From NCBI GenBank assembly GCA_016713535.1, contig JADJOY010000009.1, positions 197,501 to 261,500 on the forward strand: a stretch of 64,000 nt of DNA. Direction: 5' to 3'. Positions within the stretch are counted from its first letter, which is position 1, and the number at the start of each line of letters is the position of its first letter. Of this stretch, positions 40,841 to 49,217 are shown in pieces. Origin of the DNA: Deltaproteobacteria bacterium. GTDB taxonomy: Bacteria > JADJOY01. A model generated the notes under the pieces. The model was not told the origin of the DNA. It saw only the letters and a program-made list of their open reading frames with translations, and ran no database searches. The position numbers and the translations under genes are program-made.

Positions 40841-41847
40841 CCGTCTCGCCGCCGAGCCCGATGGGCGCGTCCCGCGCCGGTGTGAGCATTTCGCTCGACA
40901 TCGACAACGAGTGGGCCTACATGCGCACCCACGGCGACGTCGGGTGGGAGAGCTTCCCGACCTATCTCGAGCCGCTCTTCGACACCGTGCTGCCCTGGCT
41001 CGACCGGCAGGGCTTGCGCATCACGTTCTTCGTCGTCGGCAAGGACGCCTCGCTCGAGAAGAATCGCGACGCATTCCAGCGGCTCGGGGCGTCGGGGCAC
41101 GAGATCGGCAACCACTCGTTCCTCCACGAGCAGTGGCTCCACCTCTACACACCCGAGGACCTCGATCGCGACATCGGCACCGCCGAGGAGCACATCGAGC
41201 GGGTGACCGGCCAGCGCACACGTGGCTTCCGGGGGCCGGGGTTCAGCCTCTCGCCCGCGACCCTCGAGGTGCTGGGGCGGCGCGGCTACCGCTACGACGC
41301 TTCCACCTTCCCCACCTTCCTGGGTCCGCTCGCGCGCCTCTATTACTTCTGGGGCGCGCGCAACCTGAGCGCCGAGGAGCGTGCCAAGCGCAGTCAGCTC
41401 TTCGGCACGCTCGCGGACGGGCTGCGCCCGCTCACGCCCTACGTCTGGAAGCTCGGGTCGCGCGAGGACCTGATCGAGATCCCCGTCACCACGATGCCGG
41501 TGGTGCGCGCGCCGTTCCACATGAGCTACCTGCTCTACCTGTCACGCTACTCGTCGATCGTGGCGCTCGCGTACCTGGAGCTCGCGCTCGCGTTGTGCCG
41601 CGCCAGCCGCGTGGAGCCGTCGTTCCTGCTCCATCCACTCGATTTCCTGGGCTGCGACCGCGTCGAGGGGCTGCGCTTCTTCCCGGGCATGGACCTCACC
41701 ACCGCCACCAAGCTGGCGTTCGTCGACAAGGCGATCGCCCGCATCCGCCGAAACTTCACGCCGATCACGATGGACGAGCATGCCGCGCGTGCGTTGAGCC
41801 GCGCCTCGTCGCTTCGGCGCATTCGTTTTCCTGGAGGCACAGCATGA
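40837..41847 (+). CDS. Polysaccharide deacetylase (NodB homology)
   Basis: The 336-residue protein has the NodB landmarks VSISLDIDNEW (metal aspartate motif), GLRITFFVVGKDASLEKN, the intact metal histidines in HEIGNHSFLHEQW, RGFRGPGFSLSP and a C-terminal FLLHPLDFLG. It is expected to remove N- or O-acetyl groups from a glycan. The frame extends far upstream but the ATG at 40837 overlaps the preceding stop. It complements the upstream fusion, whose deacetylase motif is degenerate. Confidence 0.87.
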   Translation: MTVSPPSPMGASRAGVSISLDIDNEWAYMRTHGDVGWESFPTYLEPLFDTVLPWLDRQGLRITFFVVGKDASLEKNRDAFQRLGASGHEIGNHSFLHEQWLHLYTPEDLDRDIGTAEEHIERVTGQRTRGFRGPGFSLSPATLEVLGRRGYRYDASTFPTFLGPLARLYYFWGARNLSAEERAKRSQLFGTLADGLRPLTPYVWKLGSREDLIEIPVTTMPVVRAPFHMSYLLYLSRYSSIVALAYLELALALCRASRVEPSFLLHPLDFLGCDRVEGLRFFPGMDLTTATKLAFVDKAIARIRRNFTPITMDEHAARALSRASSLRRIRFPGGTA

Positions 41848-43073
41848 CCGACGTCAAACCCGTGAATCTCCCCTCCGACCAGAACGCGACCGGTCGCTCG
41901 TTCGGCGCCGAGGAGCTCGAGCTGCTGCGCAAGGTGATCGACTCCGGCACGCTCAACTGCACCAAGGGCACCGTGGTGCGCGAGTTCGAGAACCGCTTCG
42001 CCAAGCTGATCGGATCCACGAGCTGCCGGACCACGACCTCGGGCACGGCCGCGATCCACGCCGCCGTCGCGAGCGTCAACCCGGAACCGGGCGACGAGAT
42101 CATCACCACGCCGATCACCGACATGGGCGGCATCACGCCGATTCTCTACCAGACGGCGATCCCCGTGTTCGCGGACTGCGACCCGCTCACCTACAACGTC
42201 ACCGCCGAGACCATCGCCAAGAAGATCACGAAGCGCACCAAGGCGATCATGGTGACCCACCTGTTCGGCAACCCGTGCGACATGGACCCGATCATGGAGC
42301 TCGCCAGCGCCAAGGGGCTCCCGGTCCTCGAGGACTGCGCGCAGGCTTACGGCACCACTTACAAGGGCAAGCACGTCGGCACCATCGGCGCGATCGGTGC
42401 GTTCAGCCTCCAGCAGGGCAAGCACATGACCACGGGCGAGGGCGGCTGCGTCGTCACCAGCGATCCGGCCCACGAGCGCCGCATGCGGCTCTTCATCGAC
42501 AAGGCGTGGGGCTACGGCGATCCGAACCCCGACCACTACTTCCTGGCGATGAACTACCGCATGACCGAGCTGCAAGGCGCCGTGGCGCTGGCGCAGCTCG
42601 AGAAGCTCGACGCGATGGTCGCGCACCGCATCGCGATGGCGGACCGTCTCACCGCGGCGATCTCGGACGTGCGAGGCGTGGCGGTGCCGAAGGTCACTCC
42701 CGGCGGACGCCACACGTACTGGAAGTACTGCGTGCGGGTCGATCCGAAGGTGATCAAGGGCGGCTCGGTGGGCTTCGGCGACGCGCTCAAGCCCCTCGGC
42801 GTGATGTCGGCGCCTCGCTACATCCAGAAGCTCGCCTTCGAGTGCGAGGTGCTGCGCGACCACCGCACCTTCGGCAAGAGCGAGTTCCCGTACAAGGGAC
42901 CGCACCGCGCCGGTGATCCGCCGGTGGTCTACGACAAGGCCGAGTACCCCGGTTCGACGGAGGCCCTCGCCGACGTCGTGGTGCTGCCGTGGAACGAGAA
43001 GTACACCACCGACCACGTGGACGCCATCGCCGCCATCATCCGCAAGGCCGCGGCCGATCTCGCGATCGGCTGA
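41844..43073 (+). CDS. DegT/DnrJ/EryC1/StrS-family PLP-dependent sugar aminotransferase
   Basis: The 409-residue enzyme has the family fold: ATGRSFGAEELELLRKVIDSG at the N-terminus, TTTSGTAAIHAAV, DEIITTPITD, PVLEDCAQAYGTTYKGKHVG with the cofactor-binding aspartate, and the PLP lysine in FSLQQGKHMTTGEGG. It transfers an amino group to a keto-sugar nucleotide. With the following dehydrogenase and acetyltransferase it suggests a WbpB/WbpE/WbpD-like route to an acetamido-amino sugar; this pathway reading is inference. ATG overlaps the previous stop. Confidence 0.88.
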   Translation: MTDVKPVNLPSDQNATGRSFGAEELELLRKVIDSGTLNCTKGTVVREFENRFAKLIGSTSCRTTTSGTAAIHAAVASVNPEPGDEIITTPITDMGGITPILYQTAIPVFADCDPLTYNVTAETIAKKITKRTKAIMVTHLFGNPCDMDPIMELASAKGLPVLEDCAQAYGTTYKGKHVGTIGAIGAFSLQQGKHMTTGEGGCVVTSDPAHERRMRLFIDKAWGYGDPNPDHYFLAMNYRMTELQGAVALAQLEKLDAMVAHRIAMADRLTAAISDVRGVAVPKVTPGGRHTYWKYCVRVDPKVIKGGSVGFGDALKPLGVMSAPRYIQKLAFECEVLRDHRTFGKSEFPYKGPHRAGDPPVVYDKAEYPGSTEALADVVVLPWNEKYTTDHVDAIAAIIRKAAADLAIG

Positions 43074-43102
43074 GCGGCGCGCCAGATCAGGAGAGAGTCA
43101 CC

Positions 43103-44104
43103 ATGCCGACATCGAACCAGCCGCTCCGCGCCGCGCTCGTGGGCTGCGGGCGCATCGCCCAGTCGCACCTCGAAGCCCTCGCTCACATCCCCGACATCAA
43201 GCTCGCGGCGGTGGTGGACGTGAAGAGCGCCGCCGCCGAGGCGGTGGCCGAGCAACGCCGCTGCAAGCTCTTGAACGACTACCGCGATCCCACGCTGCTC
43301 GCCGACGTGGACGCGGTGATCCTGTGCACGCCGCCGGTCACGCACTACGCGATGGCGAAGCACTTCCTGTCGAACGGCGTGCACGTGCTGTGCGAGAAGC
43401 CGCTGACGATCGCGTCGGCCGAGTCCCAGGAGCTCGTCGAGCTCAGCGAGCGCGCCGGGCTCAAGCTCATGATGGCGTCGAAGTTCCGCTACGTCGACGA
43501 CATCATCAAGGCGAAGGCGATCATCGAGGCCGGCATCCTCGGCAAGCTGATCCTGTTCGAGAACGCCTTCTGCAGCAAAGTCCTGATGAAGGACCGGTGG
43601 AACTCGCAGCGCGCGCAGGCGGGCGGCGGGGTGTTGATCGACAACGGCTGCCACTCGGCGGACATCGCCCGGTACCTGCTCGGCCCGATCCAGTCGGTGC
43701 AGGCCGAGTTCGGGATCTCGGCGCAGGGCCTAGAGGTCGAGGACACCGCACGGATCCAGTTCCGTACCGAGGGCGGCGTGATGGGCACCATCGACCTGAG
43801 CTGGAGCCTGAACAAGGACTCGGAGAGCTACATCAGCGTCCACGGCAGCTCCGGCACGCTCCACATCGGCTGGGCCGGCAGCCGCTATCGCCAGGACGGG
43901 AACTCCAACTGGGTCAGCTTCGGCACCGGCTACCAGAAGGTCGCGGCGTTCAAGAGCCAGCTCGATAACTTCCTCGGCTGGATCCGCGGCACCGAGGTGC
44001 CCCGCATCACCACCGCGGACGCCCTCGCGTCGGTGCGAGTGATCGAAGCCGCCTACGCGGCCGCCACGCGCGACAACTGGCTCGCGGTCGCGAGGGCCGC
44101 ATGA
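43103..44104 (+). CDS. Gfo/Idh/MocA family sugar-nucleotide dehydrogenase (WbpB-like by context)
   Basis: The 333-residue protein has an NAD(P) fold (RAALVGCGRIAQSHLEAL), the classic VDAVILCTPPVTHYAMAK and HVLCEKPLT with the catalytic lysine, and the substrate-domain VLIDNGCHSADIARYLLG. A good ribosome binding site (AGGAG) stands eight bases before the ATG at 43103. Placed between the aminotransferase and the acetyltransferase, it probably oxidises a UDP-sugar carbon to the ketone that the aminotransferase uses. The stop overlaps the next start codon as ATGA. Confidence 0.88.
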   Translation: MPTSNQPLRAALVGCGRIAQSHLEALAHIPDIKLAAVVDVKSAAAEAVAEQRRCKLLNDYRDPTLLADVDAVILCTPPVTHYAMAKHFLSNGVHVLCEKPLTIASAESQELVELSERAGLKLMMASKFRYVDDIIKAKAIIEAGILGKLILFENAFCSKVLMKDRWNSQRAQAGGGVLIDNGCHSADIARYLLGPIQSVQAEFGISAQGLEVEDTARIQFRTEGGVMGTIDLSWSLNKDSESYISVHGSSGTLHIGWAGSRYRQDGNSNWVSFGTGYQKVAAFKSQLDNFLGWIRGTEVPRITTADALASVRVIEAAYAAATRDNWLAVARAA

Positions 44105-44766
44105 CCGGCCAGGCGACGGTGCCGTACGAGCCGGCGTGGACTCACCCGACCTCGATCATCGAGCCGGGTGTCCAGCTCGGCCAGGGCACCAAGGTGTGGG
44201 ACAACGTCCACATCCGCCGCAACGCCCGGATCGGGCGCTCGTGCATCATCGGTGAGAAGACCTATGTCGCGTACGAGGTCGTCATCGGCGACTTCTGCAA
44301 GCTGAACGCGTCGGTCTACGTGTGCGCGCAGGTGACCATCGACGAGTTCGTGATGATCGCCGCGCACACGGTGTTCACCAACGACCGCTATCCACGCGCC
44401 GGCAACCTCGAGCTCACCGGCCTCGAGACTTCGGACGTGACCGACGAGACGCTCGCCACGCGTGTCTGCCGAGGCGTGACGATCGGCGCCAACGCCACGA
44501 TCTGACCGGGCATCACGCTCGGCGAGTTCTCGATGGTCGGCATGGGTTCGGTGGTGACTCACGACGTCGCCCCGTTCCGGCTGGTGGCCGGGAACCCGGC
44601 CCGTCCGGTGGGCTGGGTATGCGCCTGCGGCGAGCCGCTCGCCAAGGGTGAAGAGGCCGAGGTCTCTCCAGGTCAGCCGGCGCGAGCGCTCGCCTGCCAC
44701 CGCTGCACCCGCGAGTTCCGGCTCGACGCGTTCGAGGGACTGGTGCCGGTCGAGACCGCAGCATGA
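44101..44766 (+). pseudogene. Left-handed beta-helix acyltransferase (WlbB/WbpD-like) with an in-frame stop
   Basis: The frame encodes about 221 residues if a TGA at 44503-44505 is read through. Before it lie hexapeptide repeats (SIIEPGVQLGQGTKVWDNVHIRRNARIG, IGDFCKLNASVYVCAQVTI, MIAAHTVFTNDRYPRA). Directly after it, in the same frame, come PGITLGEFSMVGMGSVVTHDVAPFRLVAGNPARPVGW, the conserved end of the family, and a four-cysteine tail (CACGE, CHRC). The stop falls in NATI-x-PG; a single change from CGA or GGA would create it. The operon overlaps on both sides (ATGA at 44101 and 44763) are preserved. Likely role: N-acetylation of the amino sugar. Either a recent nonsense mutation or an assembly error. 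Confidence 0.82.
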
Positions 44767-46127
44767 AGTGCGCCGTCGTCGGCGGCGGGCTGCTGGGGCT
44801 GACGTTCGCCTACCGGCTCACCGGTCTCGGACACGCGGTCGAGGTCTTCGAGAGCGCGCCCGAGCTCGGCGGGCTCACGTGCGCGCACGACTACGGTCCG
44901 TTCACCTGGGACCGCTTCTACCACTGCATCCTGCCCCAGGATCAGGCGCTGATCGGGCTGCTCGGCGAGATCGGGCTCGGCGCCGAGCTGCGGTGGAGGA
45001 CCACCGGCACGGGCTACTGGGCCGGTGGCCGCTTCTTCGACATGAACGGGAACGCGGACTTCCTCCGCTTCCCGCTGCTCTCGTTCATCGACAAGGGTCG
45101 GCTCGGCGCGACGATCGTCTACGCGACGCGGTTCGCCGATCCATTCCAGCTCTACGGTGTGACGGCCGAGGAGTGGCTGACCAAGACCTGCGGACGCCGC
45201 ACCTACGAGGTGTTCTGGCGGCCGCTGCTCAAGGCCAAGTTCGGCACCTTCCACGACCAGGTCGCCGCCGTCTTCATCTGGGCGACGCTCACCCGCCTCT
45301 TCGGTGCGCGCGCGGGCGCGGGCGCCAAGGAACAGCTCGGCTACGCGAGCGGCGGCTACGCGCGGATCCTCGGGACGCTCGCCCGCAAGCTCGGCGAGCG
45401 CGGCGCGACCATCCACCTCCGCGCACCGGTGACCGGGATCGAGCGGATCCCCGGGGCGAACGGAGGCGCCGACACCTGCGACGTCGTGTGGACCCACCCG
45501 GAAGGCGGGCCGGGACGCGCGCGCTTCGACCAGGTGTTCTTCACGGCGCCCACCGGCCTCGCGGCTCACGTCGTGTCCGACGACCTGAAGCCGCACGTCG
45601 ATCGCATGGCGAGCGACTTCCCCACCTCGCACGCCTACCTCGGCGTCGCGTGCGCGGTGCTCGCCCTCAAGAAGCCGCTCACGCCGTACTACGTCCTGAA
45701 CATCGGCGACGAATCCGTCGAGCTGACCGGCGTGATCGAGATGACGAACCTGGTCGACCGCGGCGCCGAGACCGCCGGGCGCTCGCTGGTGTACCTGCCG
45801 CGCTACCTCGGCGCCGACGACGAGCGGCTCGCGGCGCCGGACCGTGAGCTCCTCGACACCCTGGTCGGACGGGGCCTCAAGCGGATCTTCCCGGACTTCT
45901 CCGAGAGCGACATCGACTATGCCGGCGTGCACCGGGCCCGGTACGTTCAGCCGCTGCCGCTGGTCGGCTCGGCTCCCGCCGACGCCAAGAAGCTCGCCGG
46001 GTTCGAGCGGCCGTTCCAGATCGTGAACACCTCGATGCTCACCTGCGCCACGCTCAACAACAACGAGGTGGTCTCGATGGTGGACGGCTACGTCGAGCGC
46101 CACGGGGAGGCTTTCCGCGCACCGTGA
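44763..46127 (+). CDS. FAD-dependent oxidoreductase, amine oxidase/protoporphyrinogen oxidase-like
   Basis: The 454-residue protein starts with a dinucleotide-binding motif (MKCAVVGGGLLGLTFAYRLTGLGHAVEVFE), followed by ELGGLTCAHDYGPFTWDRFYHCILPQD and a C-terminal FAD-binding segment (ERPFQIVNTSMLTCATLNNNEVVSMVDGYV). Relatives recur in exopolysaccharide loci, where their reaction is not established. It is the last gene of the coupled operon; its ATG overlaps the acyltransferase stop. Confidence 0.8.
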   Translation: MKCAVVGGGLLGLTFAYRLTGLGHAVEVFESAPELGGLTCAHDYGPFTWDRFYHCILPQDQALIGLLGEIGLGAELRWRTTGTGYWAGGRFFDMNGNADFLRFPLLSFIDKGRLGATIVYATRFADPFQLYGVTAEEWLTKTCGRRTYEVFWRPLLKAKFGTFHDQVAAVFIWATLTRLFGARAGAGAKEQLGYASGGYARILGTLARKLGERGATIHLRAPVTGIERIPGANGGADTCDVVWTHPEGGPGRARFDQVFFTAPTGLAAHVVSDDLKPHVDRMASDFPTSHAYLGVACAVLALKKPLTPYYVLNIGDESVELTGVIEMTNLVDRGAETAGRSLVYLPRYLGADDERLAAPDRELLDTLVGRGLKRIFPDFSESDIDYAGVHRARYVQPLPLVGSAPADAKKLAGFERPFQIVNTSMLTCATLNNNEVVSMVDGYVERHGEAFRAP

Positions 46128-46390
46128 GGTGTTGTGGGGCGCGGGGATCGGGCGGTGGGCAGGGCGGGATGCCGTCCTTGCGGTGGCAGCAGCTCAGCTC
46201 GGCTCGCGGCGCGGGCGCCACGAGGGCTTCGCGGTGAATTCGCGCCACGGCGCCCAAGACTTAGGCTCGACGGAAGCCCGGATCTTCAGGGTGATGACGG
46301 TCGCTCGGGTCGCGTCGAGCTCGTGAGGACATCGAGGGAGAGCGAAGCGCCGCGGGGGGACGGAGCCCCCTGCGCTACGAAGACCCTCGC

Positions 46391-46418
46391 AGCGACGGGG
46401 GTTCCATCCCCCGTCGCC
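46391..46418. repeat. Perfect G-run/C-run hairpin, REP-like
   Basis: GCGACGGGGG (46392-46401) and CCCCCGTCGC (46408-46417) pair over ten bases with a TTCCAT loop. Forty bases upstream is a weaker version with the loop ACGGAG between six G and five C. Similar G-run/C-run hairpins occur near 11950 and twice within 51889-52246, suggesting a dispersed family of short palindromes. Confidence 0.55.
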
Positions 46419-46572
46419 GGGCCTACGCGGCTTCCGCGAGCGACCCAGACGGAAAGCTTCACAGCCTCGTCGTGACCGGCCGGGAGCGCGGGCCGTCGGG
46501 CCGCGCGATCTCGCGGGTGCGGGCGTCGCACGCGCCGATCGCGGATCGGGGTGTGGCCCGATCTCGCGCGTA

Positions 46573-46654
46573 CCACAATCTGCCAGCAGCTTTTGCCACT
46601 TTTTGTGGTAATAACTGCCACATTCTGCCAGTGGAAACTACCACAATTTGCCAG
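46573..46654. repeat. Three 14-base direct repeats in an AT-rich patch
   Basis: CCACAATCTGCCAG (46573-46586), CCACATTCTGCCAG (46618-46631) and CCACAATTTGCCAG (46641-46654) match CCACAWTYTGCCAG. An inverted TTGTGGTA near 46603-46610 pairs with TACCACAA at 46571-46578. The spacing is 45 and 23 bases. The patch is much less GC-rich than the surroundings. It may be a cluster of protein-binding sites or the end of a mobile element; no transposase is visible nearby. Confidence 0.7.
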
Positions 46655-46923
46655 TTTTCCGCGCGTGGAGCCCGGGAAATCCGCCTTGATTCGCCGCGAA
46701 ATAGCCCCGAAAAGGCGCCCCACGGCGCGTTTTCCGTCGTCTTCGCGCCCGGGGGGCGCTCGAAACTGGGTTCCGACCGAGCGTCATCGCTGACGCGCGG
46801 CCCGTGACCGCTACGCCGGTCGGCCAGCACACCGGGGCGCTGGCCGGAGTTGCGCGGTCGGCTCGAGGCGCACCGCTGGACGACGCGGAACCGAACCTCG
46901 ACGCCGCGGTCGCCCGCGCGTCG

Positions 46924-47688
46924 CTACCGGCGCGCGATCGGGCGGACCGCGAACAGCCGGTCGTAGATCCAGCTCGGGATGAAGTACTGCCGCTTGTTCA
47001 TCACCGCGCCGATGACGTTGCCGCCCGCTCGGCCGATCTGCTCCATCGCCACGTTCACGACCTGGCGCCGGGTCTTGCCGGCCTCGATCACCAGCACGAG
47101 GCCGTCGACGTGCTGGCAGAGCAGCAGCGAGTGCGTGGAGTCGAGCACCGGCGGGCCGTCGACGATCACCAAGCCGAACTCCTGCTTGAGCCGTGACATG
47201 AGCACCGGGAACGCCGCCGCGAGCTCGAGCAGACCGATGTCACGCTTGCCCGCGCCAATCGGCAGGATCCACAGGTTCTCGTCGACCAGCGGCAAGCACG
47301 CCGAGCCGATGTCGGCGCCGGCGATGTCGCTCAGCGCCGGCAGCCAGCCGTCCTTCGGATCGCCGAGCCGCTCGCTCAGCGCGGGATGCTTGAGGTTCAT
47401 GTCGACGAGCAGGATCTGCGCGTCACCCAGATTGCGGGAGAGGTTGCGCGCCGATCGCACACAGCTATAGGTCGTACCTTCGCCGCCGTAGGTCGAGACG
47501 AAGAGGAAGCTCTTGGCGGTCGAGAAGCCGCCGCCGCCGAGGCCGAAGGTGACCGCGCCACCGCCTTGGGTCACCGCCGGGAGGCTGGTGCTCGGGACGC
47601 CGTTGTTGCCGCGAGTATCGAGGGACTGGCCCGTTGGAGCCGGGGCGCCTTGGTAGATCTTGAGCAGCAGGGGATCGATCGCCATCAC
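46924..47688 (-). CDS. BY-kinase-like (CpsD/CapB family) exopolysaccharide ATPase with degenerate P-loop
   Basis: The 254-residue protein matches the cytoplasmic kinase domain of Wzc/CpsD-type autokinases: ILLVDMNLKHPALSERLG (Walker A'), FGLVIVDGPPVLDS (Walker B), VLVIEAGKTRRQVV and GAVMNKRQYFIPSWIYDRLF. The Walker A position reads VSTYGGEGTTY (about residues 64-74), without the lysine of GEGKS/T. There is no C-terminal tyrosine cluster. It may regulate chain-length control without kinase activity. The start is GTG at 47688 or ATG at 47685, overlapping the flippase stop. It is the last gene of the leftward operon. Confidence 0.8.
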   Translation of the reverse strand: MMAIDPLLLKIYQGAPAPTGQSLDTRGNNGVPSTSLPAVTQGGGAVTFGLGGGGFSTAKSFLFVSTYGGEGTTYSCVRSARNLSRNLGDAQILLVDMNLKHPALSERLGDPKDGWLPALSDIAGADIGSACLPLVDENLWILPIGAGKRDIGLLELAAAFPVLMSRLKQEFGLVIVDGPPVLDSTHSLLLCQHVDGLVLVIEAGKTRRQVVNVAMEQIGRAGGNVIGAVMNKRQYFIPSWIYDRLFAVRPIARR

Positions 47689-49199
47689 GTCTCTCGGGGC
47701 TCGACGACAGGGGCGGCGGCGGCGTCACCGCCGGCTGAACCACTCTCTCCGCCCACGTCGAACCGCTTCCAGTAGGGGTATACGACGATCACGTAGGCAA
47801 GCCCCGCCGTTGCCACTCCGACAGCCAAGCGGAGCACGGGCTGGGTTAACCAATGCGGCCACGGCAATGCAAAGAGAAGGCCACACATCACGGCCGCGCC
47901 CGCGAGGATCCGTCCGGTGGCGCGTGGGTCCGGCCAACCTAAGTTGGCTCTTTTCCACAGGTAAACCGTGACGATCCACACGGTCAACGACGACGAGAGT
48001 GCAATTCCTTCGACGCCGATTGGAAAAAGCGCCAGGTCCGCCAAGGTGTTGATGAGGAGCGCCAAGATCCCGAACCGCGCCACCTCGCGGGTATTGCGCT
48101 CGACGAAGTAGAGGCCCTTGATCCCCATGCCGGTGAGGCTCGCCGGGATCCCGAGGGCGTAGGCCACGACCGTCGCCGCGGCGATCGGCGCCTGGGCCGC
48201 CGTGAAGTTGCCGTGGTGGAGCACGAGGTGGACGAGGTCGTCCGCCGACCACACCACCAGCACGGCCAGCGGCAGCCCGACCGACATCAGGAAGATCGCC
48301 ATCGACCCGCCCACTCGGCGCATGTCGCCGTGCTTGGCGCGGGCGGTGGAGAGCTCGGGGATGAAGACCGAGATGAAGCTAGTCGCCATGAGCACCGGCA
48401 GCGCCTTCGCGAGCCGGTCGCCGTAGCTCAGGATCGAGATGCTGCCTTCCGGCAGGAACGAAGTGATGAAGCGATCGACGAACGGGTTCGCCTGATCGAG
48501 GATCAGGAACGTGCCCACCGTGGCGGCGCCTCCCAGCAGCGGCCGGAGCAGATCGAGGTCGCGAAACGGGTCGGTGATGGGCGCCACCGGAATGCCGTGG
48601 CGCCGCCCCGCCGCGGCCAGGATCGAGAGCTGCACCGCGGCCGCCGCGACCAGGCCGACGGCGTAACCCCGCACTCCGAAGAGCCCGCCCGCGACGAACA
48701 GCGCCACCATCGCCACCACCCGCCATGCGGTCGCCGCCAGCTCGGGCTCGTAGAAGACGCGCCTCGCGTAGAAGAGGTTCTGCGCGCCTCCGAACAGGCC
48801 GAGCAAGAAGAAGGACGGCGCGAGGATCTGCAGGAGGCGCACCGCCTCGGCGGCCGTGTCCGCGGGTAGCCCAGGCACGGTGATGCGAATGATCCAGCGC
48901 GAGGCGAGCACGATCGCCACCGTCGCCACGCCCAGGAACACGATCCACCAGGTCATGAAGAGATCGGGGACCCGCTTGCGCTCGGCGAGCTGGCTCTCGA
49001 CCAGGAACGGCACCAGCACCATGCCGACCACCCGCGGCAGCTCGCGCGCGAGGATCACCGGGATGAACCACGCCGCGAAGAGGGCGTCGGTCGGCGCGCC
49101 GGTGCGCAGCACCCACGCGACGGCGAGACCGAGCAGGAAGCCGAGCCCGGTGTTGACGAGCTTCAGCACCGAGAGGACGGCGCCCTTGCCGAGTTTCAC
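47685..49199 (-). CDS. MurJ/MviN-type lipid-linked oligosaccharide flippase
   Basis: The 504-residue protein has about fourteen transmembrane segments and the MVIN-family pattern (TGAPTDALFAAWFIPVILARELPRVVGMVLVPFLVESQLAERK, ILAPSFFLLGLFGGAQNLFYARRVF, TSFISVFIPELSTARAKHG, LVLHHGNFTAAQ). In this setting it most likely moves the undecaprenyl-linked exopolysaccharide repeat unit across the inner membrane, the Wzx role. The true lipid II flippase MurJ is a relative and cannot be strictly excluded. Confidence 0.85.
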   Translation of the reverse strand: MKLGKGAVLSVLKLVNTGLGFLLGLAVAWVLRTGAPTDALFAAWFIPVILARELPRVVGMVLVPFLVESQLAERKRVPDLFMTWWIVFLGVATVAIVLASRWIIRITVPGLPADTAAEAVRLLQILAPSFFLLGLFGGAQNLFYARRVFYEPELAATAWRVVAMVALFVAGGLFGVRGYAVGLVAAAAVQLSILAAAGRRHGIPVAPITDPFRDLDLLRPLLGGAATVGTFLILDQANPFVDRFITSFLPEGSISILSYGDRLAKALPVLMATSFISVFIPELSTARAKHGDMRRVGGSMAIFLMSVGLPLAVLVVWSADDLVHLVLHHGNFTAAQAPIAAATVVAYALGIPASLTGMGIKGLYFVERNTREVARFGILALLINTLADLALFPIGVEGIALSSSLTVWIVTVYLWKRANLGWPDPRATGRILAGAAVMCGLLFALPWPHWLTQPVLRLAVGVATAGLAYVIVVYPYWKRFDVGGESGSAGGDAAAAPVVEPRET

Positions 49200-49217
49200 G
49201 AGGAGCTCGTCGGCCGC

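Larger units (their letters stand above)
46128..46923. other. Non-coding region between convergent genes, with repeats and an AT-rich patch
   Basis: About 800 bases separate the ends of two convergent operons, so no promoter is required here. No frame has family-like content. The stretch holds a pair of G-run/C-run hairpins (46350-46418) and a sharply AT-richer segment (about 46570-46660) with three short direct repeats, both listed separately. The length and composition are unusual for this compact genome. Confidence 0.65.

Noticed and set aside
44503-44505. TGA as a selenocysteine codon in the acyltransferase
   Set aside because: The position does not correspond to a catalytic cysteine and no obvious selenocysteine insertion hairpin follows.
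46459-46830. Minus-strand frame with repeated WQ motifs in the AT-rich patch
   Set aside because: The motifs arise from the DNA repeats themselves, the third repeat is out of phase, and there is no ribosome binding site or family match.
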